From Bacillota bacterium (GTDB taxonomy: Bacteria > Bacillota > Clostridia > DSM-8532): a stretch of DNA of 10,335 nt. Where the stretch lies: contig JAEXPO010000036.1 in the NCBI GenBank assembly GCA_023446675.1, positions 1-10,335 of the forward strand. The letters run 5' to 3'. Both the position numbers and the translations under genes were made by a program. Positions 1-6,211 of this stretch are shown in pieces; the stretch's first letter is position 1, and the number at the start of each line of letters is the position of its first letter. The notes below the pieces were generated by a model, which did no database searches, was not told where the DNA came from, and saw only the letters and a program-made list of their open reading frames with translations.

Positions 1-2146
1 TTTCAAGGTAGGCAGCGAAGGTTTCATGGGTATGCTGCTTAAATATCTTGGATAAATGGGCCTCCGAAATGTAAAAGCGATCCACCACCGCCGCTATGCC
101 AAGGGATGGGTCGGCGTAATGCTCCTCCAGGTATTTCAGGATGGCTATTACAATAGCGCTGTTTTTAGACTCCTTTTTCTCCTGGAACGTGTCGGTTATG
201 GTAAGGCACAGGCTCTCCAGTGCGAAGAAGGAGGTAAGCAGATCCTTTTCACCAAAACGGGCCCTCAGGACATCCTCACGGAGGGATTGATCGTCGGAGA
301 AATCCAGCGCCTCAATGAGAATGCTCTTTATACCGTAAAACAGAAGCTCCGCCGTGTCGGTATTAAGGCTCTCCTCTGTCAAATTGGCATTGATAATCTC
401 ATTGAAAACCTGCTGGGAGCCGTCCCGGCTGCCGGATTTTATCATGTTTAAGAGGCGCTGGTGATCGTTAACTGAAAATTTGCCGTAATTGACATTCTGC
501 TGGATGGATTCGTAAAGAATAGGCCTTCCATATTCAAAAAGCTTACTGTACTCCGCTGCAAAATGCGCTTCTCTGTTACATTTATAGAGGGCCAGGATAT
601 CGTCGCAGAGGGTGCTGACCCCAATACTCAGCCGGGTACCGGATATTTTGCCGGAGCGATTAAGATCCTTTATTCCCTCCTCGGCAAGCTCAATGGTTCT
701 TTTTACCACTCCGTGAATATCCTCCTGCTCCGAGGCCGGATGGCAGACCAGCACAAAAATGCCGTTGCTTTCAACCTGGGTGTGGTATTGAATTGTGCTT
801 CCCGAAGCCCTTACCAGAGCCTGATTCACGGCCTCCGCATAAATGAATACCAGAGAGTCCTCCGACTCCGTTTCCTTCTGATAGCTGTTTCGAAGGTCAA
901 ACTGGATACCGATAAAGGAGCAATGGCGCAGGGAGGGGTCAATCTGAGGCCACATGGCGTCAATAAGAAGAGGGTCCCAGGGCTTGCTCTCCAAAAGCAG
1001 CTTAAAAAAAGCGCTCCGGGTTATCTTTTTCTGATCCCTGTTTTGCTGGGCAAGGGTGGAATTGTTGGCGATAAGCTTTTCTACCACCTGCTCAATAAGA
1101 CCGTATTGCCCCGCCGGTTTTTTATCGGTTTCCGTGGTGTCCATAAAGCGTTCAAGAAGCTTGAACAGCTTGTGAAAGGGCTTGGCATTCCTGAAGGAAA
1201 AGAAAAGCGCGGCCACAATCCCAAAAAAAGCGGAGAGCACAAGGTAGAGGGTTAAGATGCGCTTGACGTAAAAGGTTTTGGCCAGAAGCTTCTGGGTGGG
1301 ATAAACAGAAACATATTTCCAATTATAGGTGGAGGACGTCAGGTAGGTGACACGCCATTTTTCTCCTTTAATTTCCACTTCGTAGGAGCCCTTGCTGTCG
1401 GTGAAGCCCTTGAGTATGTCCGGCGATATTTCAGGATAGCCCTGAGTGGAAACAATAATGGAATTGTTCTGATCCAGAAGAAGATTATAGCCTCCGGGAA
1501 TGGAGGTGTTAAAGGAAAGCATTTTTCTTAAATTGCTTTCGTCAAAGACAATTCCGATATTGCCGTAATAGGACATCTTGGCCCCCTCCGGCAGGGTTTT
1601 TATGAACATGAGGGTGTTCTGGCTGATTTTGTCGTCAGTAACCTTGACCTTTTGTATTTCACCGAAATGAAAGGAAAAAAGACTGCTTTTCAGAAAATCA
1701 TCGGAGTTGTTAATCCGGATGCTGTTGGTGCCATCCCCATACTTGTGCATTTTGGAGGTGGAGATAACGGTGTTTTGATTGCGGTCACTAATATATATTT
1801 GAGAAACATACTGATTGGTCGCCAAATGTTTTTCCAATAAATTTATAATATCCCATACCTTGTAATAGGATTGAGTGCCCACAGAGGAGCTGTACAGATA
1901 ATCGATAATGGCGTTTTCCGTGCCGATTTGCATGGCGGTGTTCCGGATTTCATAAACGCGAAGCTCCAGGGATTCCTCCGCCTGCTTCAGCATGGAATGC
2001 TGATCCGTGATGGCATTTAAGGTGACCGTCTCGATAACGGCATAATAGACATAGGTGAAAAAACCCAAAGGGATAATTAAAATAAACAGATAGGGCAGTA
2101 AAAAAGTGTTAATGGATCCGGGTTTTCTCGTCTTGCGTCCTTTCAT
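1..2146 (-). CDS. Membrane-anchored AraC-family sensor transcriptional regulator (C-terminus cut by window edge)
   Basis: I translated the reverse strand from the ATG at 2146-2144. It reads 715 codons without a stop to the left edge, so the gene is intact but incomplete. A basic N-terminus is followed by a membrane helix at about residues 14-37, an extracytoplasmic region at about 38-295 that looks like a double-Cache sensor, and a second helix at about 297-318. A cytoplasmic linker leads to a degenerate GGDEF-like region at about 405-545, with LSIGVST at 506-512. The first part of an AraC helix-turn-helix domain starts near 665; IAAVVDRFYISEAHLSKIFK at 684-703 is the first HTH. About 50 residues are probably missing. 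Proteins of this build (YesN-like one-component sensors) usually activate an adjacent sugar-transport operon, which fits its divergent position. The start is somewhat uncertain: the SD-like GGGAG at 2166-2162 lies 15 bases upstream, and an in-frame TTG exists at 2176. Confidence 0.93.
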   Translation of the reverse strand, partial: MKGRKTRKPGSINTFLLPYLFILIIPLGFFTYVYYAVIETVTLNAITDQHSMLKQAEESLELRVYEIRNTAMQIGTENAIIDYLYSSSVGTQSYYKVWDIINLLEKHLATNQYVSQIYISDRNQNTVISTSKMHKYGDGTNSIRINNSDDFLKSSLFSFHFGEIQKVKVTDDKISQNTLMFIKTLPEGAKMSYYGNIGIVFDESNLRKMLSFNTSIPGGYNLLLDQNNSIIVSTQGYPEISPDILKGFTDSKGSYEVEIKGEKWRVTYLTSSTYNWKYVSVYPTQKLLAKTFYVKRILTLYLVLSAFFGIVAALFFSFRNAKPFHKLFKLLERFMDTTETDKKPAGQYGLIEQVVEKLIANNSTLAQQNRDQKKITRSAFFKLLLESKPWDPLLIDAMWPQIDPSLRHCSFIGIQFDLRNSYQKETESEDSLVFIYAEAVNQALVRASGSTIQYHTQVESNGIFVLVCHPASEQEDIHGVVKRTIELAEEGIKDLNRSGKISGTRLSIGVSTLCDDILALYKCNREAHFAAEYSKLFEYGRPILYESIQQNVNYGKFSVNDHQRLLNMIKSGSRDGSQQVFNEIINANLTEESLNTDTAELLFYGIKSILIEALDFSDDQSLREDVLRARFGEKDLLTSFFALESLCLTITDTFQEKKESKNSAIVIAILKYLEEHYADPSLGIAAVVDRFYISEAHLSKIFKQHTHETFAAYLE

Positions 2147-2180
2147 GCTACCACTCGCTTTCTCCCATAGCTGCAACAGG

Positions 2181-2203
2181 GATCGGGGAAAACACCCCAG
2201 ATC
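2181..2203 (-). other. Short hairpin in the regulator leader
   Basis: GATCGGGG (2181-2188) and CCCC-A-GATC (2195-2203) form an 8-bp stem with one bulged base and a 6-base loop. In the minus-strand transcript it would sit about 35 bases upstream of the regulator start. No U-run follows, so it is not a terminator; an effect on translation or mRNA stability is conceivable but unproven. Confidence 0.35.
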
Positions 2204-2241
2204 TCGCGTGCGCTTCTGCCTAACGCCCGGAAACCTTAGTT

Positions 2242-2292
2242 GATTCCACGGCAAACAATTTTATGCAAGGCCTCGGTTTTTTAAGTGGAATC
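2242..2292. repeat. Perfect 8-bp inverted repeat, candidate operator pair
   Basis: GATTCCAC at 2242-2249 is the exact reverse complement of GTGGAATC at 2285-2292. The arm centres are 43 bases apart, close to four helical turns, so both arms would face the same side of the DNA. This suits a pair of protein-binding half sites better than an RNA hairpin with a 35-base loop. The binding protein is unknown; the neighbouring regulator is one candidate. Confidence 0.4.
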
Positions 2293-2334
2293 TTTATTTT
2301 ATCAATATAGCACAAAACAATTGGAAAGCCTATG

Positions 2335-2356
2335 AGCACAGGCAAAGCCTGGTGCT
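2335..2356 (+). other. Hairpin with short T-run in the divergent region
   Basis: AGCACAGGC (2335-2343) pairs with GCC-T-G-GTGCT (2347-2356) around an AAA loop, with one bulged G; four T follow. It resembles a weak terminator or attenuator for any plus-strand transcript starting upstream, or an operator. The T-run is short, so termination is not secure. Confidence 0.3.
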
Positions 2357-2450
2357 TTTGTATTGCAAAACACAAATTGTATGGGGGTGAAAAAGCCTTT
2401 CGGATCCCCTGTAGACGAATTGAATCTTACGCTTGCTCCCGTTCCTGACC

Positions 2451-2456
2451 CATAAT
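2451..2456 (+). promoter_or_regulatory. Candidate -10 element of the transport operon
   Basis: CATAAT matches the TATAAT consensus at five of six positions and lies about 108 bases upstream of the first permease start. There is no good -35 hexamer at the right spacing (TTACGC at 2427-2432 is poor, 18-base spacer). A weak -35 would be consistent with an activator-dependent promoter. No transcription-start data support this. Confidence 0.25.
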
Positions 2457-2470
2457 GAAAACGTAGTCCC
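2455..2470 (+). promoter_or_regulatory. cre-like catabolite-repression box
   Basis: ATGAAAACGTAGTCCC agrees with the Firmicute cre consensus WTGAAARCGYTTTCWN at 12 of its 15 defined positions, including the ATGAAAACGT left half and the central CG; the right half is degenerate. It overlaps the candidate -10 element, where CcpA binding would repress. A role for CcpA is inferred from the match and from the operon's apparent sugar-uptake function. Confidence 0.35.
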
Positions 2471-2473
2471 TTT

Positions 2474-2522
2474 TGCGGAAAAATGCGAAAAGTCGGTACA
2501 AAAAACAAACACCTTTCCGCAT
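2474..2522 (+). repeat. Tandem TGCG(G)AAAA repeats with a shared complementary arm
   Basis: TGCGGAAA at 2474-2481 is the exact complement of TTTCCGCA at 2514-2521. The adjacent near-copy ATGCGAAAAG at 2483-2492 also pairs with CTTTCCGCAT at 2513-2522, with one A-C mismatch. Two left arms therefore compete for one right arm in the presumed operon leader. The set could be tandem operator half sites or alternative RNA hairpins; the sequence does not decide. Confidence 0.35.
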
Positions 2523-2549
2523 CAAAAAGAGGATTAAACGCTTAGTGAC

Positions 2550-2556
2550 GGGAGGA
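2550..2556 (+). promoter_or_regulatory. Ribosome binding site that sets the GTG start of permease 1
   Basis: GGGAGGA lies 7 bases upstream of the GTG at 2564. The site and spacing support this non-ATG start over an internal methionine, and the resulting N-terminus suits an LplB-type permease. Confidence 0.8.
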
Positions 2557-2563
2557 CAAGCCT

Positions 2564-3478
2564 GTGAACAAAATCAAATCCTACCGACTTGCCCAGATTG
2601 TAAAAAACAGATACCTCTACCTTTTAATGCTGCTGCCTATGACCTATTTTGTCCTTTTTAAGTATCGGCCTATGTATGGTATTCTTATTGCTTTTAAGGA
2701 TTTTAAGGTTAAAAAAGGAATTTTGGGAAGCCCGTGGATAGGCTTTGAAAATTTTACGACCTTCCTCACCGACGAAAACTTTCTGAACATTTTTAAGAAC
2801 ACCATCTCCTTAAGCCTGCTGCAAATACTTATCTGCTTTCCTATTCCTATTCTTTTTGCCCTTCTGGTAAATGAAATTAAAAGCAAGAGCCTCAAAGGCC
2901 TTGTGGAACGGGTAAGCTGCTTTCCTCACTTTATATCGGTAGTTGTGGTAGTATCCCTTATGTCGTCCCTTGTAACCAAGGACGGGCTTATCAACCAGAT
3001 CGTGGTTGCTTTCGGAGGACAGGCAAAATCCTATATGCTGGATGCCGCCTGGTTTCGGCCCCTTTACATTCTGTCGGATATCTGGCAGGAAACCGGGTGG
3101 GGCGCCATTATCTATCTTGCCGCCCTGGCGGGAGTGGATCCCTCTCTGTATGAAGCCTGTGATATCGACGGTGGCGGACGGTTTGTCAAGCTGCGACATA
3201 TTACCCTGCCCAGCATTTTGCCAACCATTGCCATCATGTTCATTTTAAGAATGGGCAGCATTATGACCCTGTCCTTTGACAAAGTCTTTTTAATGCAGAA
3301 TCCAACCATTTATGATAAAGCGGACATTATTGCCACCTATGTTTACCGCAAGGGCCTTCAGGGTGCCCAATACAGCTACGCTACCGCCGTAGGCCTGTTT
3401 GAATCGGTCATATGCCTGATCTTTTTAAGCCTGACCAATTTTATATCCAAAAAGCTCAGTGATAACGGCCTGTATTAA
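2564..3478 (+). CDS. ABC sugar transporter permease, LplB family
   Basis: This is a 304-residue integral membrane subunit of a binding-protein-dependent importer. It has about six hydrophobic segments (near residues 17-32, 80-103, 121-137, 165-190, 217-236 and 272-293). The cytoplasmic EAA loop that contacts the ATPase is at about 196-216, reading YEACDIDGGGRFVKLRHITLP, where GG replaces the usual GA. The N-terminal pattern (LLPMTYFVLFKYRPMYGILIAFKDF) is typical of LplB-type permeases, whose partners take up oligosaccharides. The start is GTG with a good ribosome site. It is the first gene of the operon and pairs with the permease 72 bases downstream. The exact substrate cannot be read from the sequence. 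Confidence 0.95.
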   Translation: MNKIKSYRLAQIVKNRYLYLLMLLPMTYFVLFKYRPMYGILIAFKDFKVKKGILGSPWIGFENFTTFLTDENFLNIFKNTISLSLLQILICFPIPILFALLVNEIKSKSLKGLVERVSCFPHFISVVVVVSLMSSLVTKDGLINQIVVAFGGQAKSYMLDAAWFRPLYILSDIWQETGWGAIIYLAALAGVDPSLYEACDIDGGGRFVKLRHITLPSILPTIAIMFILRMGSIMTLSFDKVFLMQNPTIYDKADIIATYVYRKGLQGAQYSYATAVGLFESVICLIFLSLTNFISKKLSDNGLY

Positions 3479-3550
3479 AAAGGCTTTAACAGCCTGAAAT
3501 TCCTGACTGCGGGATAACCGTAAAAATTCAGATAAAAGCGGGGTTATTGT
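3479..3550 (+). other. Gap between the permease genes with two weak inverted repeats
   Basis: AGGCT/AGCCT (3481-3485, 3491-3495) can form a 5-bp hairpin without a T-run. ATAACC (3514-3519) complements GGTTAT (3542-3547), which overlaps the end of the only SD-like stretch (GCGGGG, 3538-3543) before the ATG at 3551. Pairing could partly hide the ribosome site, but the stem is only 6 bp with a 22-base loop. Confidence 0.3.
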
Positions 3551-4435
3551 ATGACAATCGGAAATAAAAGGAACGGATGGAGGGTATTTGACTTTATACT
3601 TGGCGCATTTATGCTGCTTGTAAGCTTTATATCCATCTATCCTATCTATTATATTTTTATCAATTCATTAAGCGGAGCGGCTGCCGTCAGCGCCGGGAAG
3701 GTGGTCTTATTTCCCATAGACCTCAACTTTCTGGGTTATAAAAATATTTTTGAAGACAAAAATATCATATCGGCCTTCTTTAACAGTACGTTTTACACCG
3801 TTGCCGGAACCTTAATCAACGTGGCTCTTTCGGCCATGTGTGCCTATCCGTTGTCCAGAAAGGACTTTTACGGGCGAAAAACCATTACCTCCATTATCCT
3901 TTTTACCATGTTTTTCAGCGGAGGCATTATTCCTTTGTTCCTTACCATTTCCAGCCTGAACCTTTACAATACCATCTGGGCTGTTATGCTTCCTTCCGCC
4001 ATCAGCGTCTACAACGTTATCGTCATGCGAACCTTCTTTCAGAGCATACCTTACGAGCTTACCGAGTCGGCCTATATTGACGGGGCCAACGACCTGTTTA
4101 TTTTCTTTAAGATTATTCTTCCTTTATCCGCCCCTATTTTAGCCACCATGACCCTGTTCTACGGCGTGGGCAACTGGAATGCCTTCTACAATGCGCTGAT
4201 GTTTCTGGCGGATAAAAGCAAATACCCGCTTCCACTCATACTTCGAAATATTGTTCTTGAAGGTGCCACCGCAGGGCTTCAAATGGCATCGGAAGCCTCA
4301 TCCAATTTGAAGGTGGATCCAAGATCCGTTAAATATGCCGTTATTGCAGTAACCACCTTACCGATTATCCTTGTTTATCCCTTTGTATTCAAATATTTTG
4401 AAAAGGGGGTTATGATAGGTTCTGTAAAGGGATGA
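3551..4435 (+). CDS. ABC sugar transporter permease, YtcP/AraQ-like (MalG-type)
   Basis: This 294-residue protein is the second membrane subunit of the importer. Hydrophobic segments lie near residues 13-38, 78-100, 111-133, 139-160, 188-206 and 262-282. The EAA loop at about 169-191 reads ELTESAYIDGAND followed by FKIILPLS, the classical ExxxAxxDGA...ILP pattern. The periplasm-facing segment after the first helix (YYIFINSLSGA) and the C-terminal YFEKGVMIGSVKG are typical of permeases that partner LplB and large lipoprotein binding proteins. The start follows a modest GCGGGG site seven bases upstream. No ATPase is encoded beside it. It should form a heterodimer with the upstream permease. Confidence 0.95.
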   Translation: MTIGNKRNGWRVFDFILGAFMLLVSFISIYPIYYIFINSLSGAAAVSAGKVVLFPIDLNFLGYKNIFEDKNIISAFFNSTFYTVAGTLINVALSAMCAYPLSRKDFYGRKTITSIILFTMFFSGGIIPLFLTISSLNLYNTIWAVMLPSAISVYNVIVMRTFFQSIPYELTESAYIDGANDLFIFFKIILPLSAPILATMTLFYGVGNWNAFYNALMFLADKSKYPLPLILRNIVLEGATAGLQMASEASSNLKVDPRSVKYAVIAVTTLPIILVYPFVFKYFEKGVMIGSVKG

Positions 4436-4492
4436 GCAGGATGAACGCCTAAATAATCCGTTTATTCAATTTTTAAGTAAAGGAGAATAGAT

Positions 4493-6118
4493 ATGGTAAA
4501 ACTAAATAAGAAAGTTTTAAGCTTAATCCTGACCGGGGTTATTATGGTTTCGGCCTCCGCGTGCGGACAGTCGCAGCAGACCGCAACACCCACTCCCACA
4601 GGCACCGCTACTGCCACCCCTTCTTCATCTCCCGGAGGTGAAGGCTCCGGAAAGCTTACGGACACACCGGTAACATTTACCTTTATCCGTCCGGAAAATG
4701 CTTTGCAGCCCTATAATCCCGACAGCAAAACCATAAAGGAAATTGAAAAAAGAACGGGTATTACCATTGATGTGCAAATTGTGCCCGCAAGCGACTGGGG
4801 CTCTAAAATGAACACCCTTCTTGCTACCGACAGCCTGCCTGACTTTTTCAGAATGTGGACGGACGTGAAGGATGTAGTCAACTCGGGAGCGCTTTTACAG
4901 CTGGACGAGCTGATTGACGCTTATGCCCCCATTATTAAAAACGATTACGAAACCATCCCCAATCTTGATAAATCCAAGGTAAACGGCGGAATCTATGCCC
5001 TTCCCACTCTGCGCCGGGATACCAACTATGAAAAGGGTGCGACACCCAATATTCGTGTAGACAAGCTTGAGGAGCTGGGACTTTCGGTTCCCACAACCTG
5101 GGACGAGCTCTATAACGTTCTTAAAATATTCTCTGAAAAGTACCCTGACTCCATCGCCTGGGGCAGCCGCGGCGAGGCTAACCTTCTTCGCAACAACACC
5201 AATGCGGTAAAGAGCCTTGGCGCCGACTACAACCTCTATCAGGACAGCAGCGGAACCTGGAAGCTGGGCCGTATGGAGCAGGATTTCAAGGAAGCCCTCA
5301 CCTTCTTAAATAAGGTATACAGCGAAGGCATTCTTGACAACGAGTACCTCATCACCACTGCACAGGACTGGAAGGCAGGCTGCGCCAGCGGCAAATACCT
5401 GTTCTACTATGACAACCCCACCTTCCTGGACGCATTTAACAAGACCCTTCAGGAAACCGACCCCGACGCCAGATGGGAGCCTATCCCCATTCTTGAGAAC
5501 AGCAAGGGCGAAAGACAGAGCTACCTTTTCAACGACCACACCTTCAATGAGTATGGCTTCAAAGCGGACGTTGAGAATCCCGAGCTCCTTATCAAGCTCT
5601 TCAACTGGCTCTACAGTGAAGAAGGCGCTCTTCTTATGAACTACGGTGTTGAGGGTGAGGAATATGACATGGTCAACGGCGTTCCTACCTTCAAGCAGGA
5701 GCTTCTTGACAAGTACAAGGACAGCACGGATCCCCAGTATGCCGCTTCCTCCGATTTGGGCATCGGCCTTCTGTTCTTCACACCGGCCTGGTATTCCCAC
5801 TACGGCGACCAGTTCCAGACCTCCGATCCCGATTCTGTAAACGCCCTCTTTATTCATAACGTTTACAAGGATAAAATGGAGTATATGGTGCTGCAGCCCG
5901 TTGAGCCCCCGTACACCGGTGAAGAGACGGAAAAAATTAATAAAATAAGACAAAACATTGAGGACTATTCCACAACGGAAGTTAATAAGTTTGTTACCGG
6001 GCAGAGAAGCCTTAGCGAATTTGACGCTTTTGTTGCCGAATTGAAGTCCAAGGGCGCCGACGAGCTGGTACAGATCGCCAATGACGCTCAGGCAAGATAC
6101 GAGCAATCCAAAAAATAA
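4493..6118 (+). CDS. Extracellular solute-binding lipoprotein of the ABC importer (LplA-like)
   Basis: This 541-residue protein captures the substrate outside the membrane and delivers it to the permeases. The N-terminus is a lipoprotein signal: basic KLNKK, a hydrophobic core, then SASAC with the lipidated cysteine at residue 24 (alanine at -3 is a permitted variant of the lipobox). A Thr/Pro/Ser/Gly-rich tether covers about residues 30-55. The rest (about 58-540) resembles the large SBP_bac_1-type oligosaccharide-binding proteins that partner LplB permeases, with IDVQIVPASDWGSKMNTLLA and LPDFFRMW near the start of the fold, and many aromatic residues suited to sugar stacking. AAAGGAG at 4479-4485 sits seven bases before the ATG. 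Its length is normal for this subgroup (roughly 500-560). Confidence 0.94.
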   Translation: MVKLNKKVLSLILTGVIMVSASACGQSQQTATPTPTGTATATPSSSPGGEGSGKLTDTPVTFTFIRPENALQPYNPDSKTIKEIEKRTGITIDVQIVPASDWGSKMNTLLATDSLPDFFRMWTDVKDVVNSGALLQLDELIDAYAPIIKNDYETIPNLDKSKVNGGIYALPTLRRDTNYEKGATPNIRVDKLEELGLSVPTTWDELYNVLKIFSEKYPDSIAWGSRGEANLLRNNTNAVKSLGADYNLYQDSSGTWKLGRMEQDFKEALTFLNKVYSEGILDNEYLITTAQDWKAGCASGKYLFYYDNPTFLDAFNKTLQETDPDARWEPIPILENSKGERQSYLFNDHTFNEYGFKADVENPELLIKLFNWLYSEEGALLMNYGVEGEEYDMVNGVPTFKQELLDKYKDSTDPQYAASSDLGIGLLFFTPAWYSHYGDQFQTSDPDSVNALFIHNVYKDKMEYMVLQPVEPPYTGEETEKINKIRQNIEDYSTTEVNKFVTGQRSLSEFDAFVAELKSKGADELVQIANDAQARYEQSKK

Positions 6119-6122
6119 AACG

Positions 6123-6197
6123 GGAACTTAATGGCAGGGGGAGAGGATGTTATCCGAGCTTATGCGCGGCTGCATCTCTCCCTCGCCGTTCCTTTTT
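6123..6197 (+). terminator. Long intercistronic hairpin plus T-run: partial terminator or mRNA stabiliser
   Basis: GGAAC (6123-6127) pairs with GTTCC (6188-6192), GGC (6133-6135) with GCC (6185-6187), GGGAGAG (6139-6145) with CTCTCCC (6176-6182), and ATG (6147-6149) with CAT (6173-6175). A bulge (6128-6132) and small mismatches interrupt the stem, and the apical loop can fold again (CCG-A-GC with GC-G-CGG). Five T follow at 6193-6197, and the next gene's ribosome site begins immediately after. Such structures are common behind binding-protein genes, where they cause partial read-through or protect upstream mRNA. Full termination is unlikely unless the enzyme genes have their own promoter, and I see no clear one. 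Confidence 0.75.
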
Positions 6198-6206
6198 AAG
6201 GAGGAG
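6198..6206 (+). promoter_or_regulatory. Strong ribosome binding site of the GH20-like gene
   Basis: AAGGAGGAG is nearly a full complement of the 16S 3' end, with 7 bases from GGAGG to the ATG at 6212. It directly abuts the T-run of the hairpin, so read-through transcripts keep a very good initiation site. Confidence 0.8.
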
Positions 6207-6211
6207 TAAGG

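Larger units (their letters stand above)
2147..2563. promoter_or_regulatory. Divergent intergenic control region between regulator and transport operon
   Basis: These 417 bases have no convincing gene. They must hold the promoters of both divergent units and probably the binding sites of the AraC-type regulator. Visible structure includes a perfect 8-base inverted repeat (2242-2249 and 2285-2292), a hairpin at 2181-2203 in the regulator leader, a hairpin at 2335-2356, a cre-like box at 2455-2470, and a repeat set at 2474-2522 in the presumed operon leader. The short overlapping reading frames here have no family resemblance and I treat them as chance. Confidence 0.75.

Noticed and set aside
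56..451. A 131-codon plus-strand open frame at the left end
   Set aside because: It is antisense to the C-terminal part of the regulator and has no family resemblance.
563..1255. A 230-codon plus-strand open frame
   Set aside because: It lies wholly antisense to the regulator gene, whose reverse-strand translation shows clear membrane helices and an AraC HTH. The plus-strand product has no coherent domain pattern.
2148..2168. A 6-codon minus-strand frame (MGESEW) ending one base before the regulator ATG
   Set aside because: It contains the regulator's only SD-like stretch and has no SD of its own, so it is most likely coincidental, though it leaves the regulator start less certain.
2302..2512. 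Overlapping minus-strand frames of 60 and 68 codons in the divergent region
   Set aside because: They overlap each other in different frames, lack good ribosome sites, and cover the candidate operon promoter and operators.
2473..2661. A 62-codon plus-strand frame before permease 1
   Set aside because: It overlaps the start of permease 1 out of frame. The CxxC-like pair in its product (TCPDCKK) comes from reading the permease sequence in another frame.
4435..4492. AATAA/TTATT inverted repeat followed by T-rich sequence between permease 2 and the binding-protein gene
   Set aside because: A 5-bp all-AT stem is too weak to act as a terminator.
5306..6106. A 266-codon minus-strand open frame
   Set aside because: It is the antisense shadow of the binding-protein gene; the plus strand has the lipobox, the ribosome site and the family pattern.
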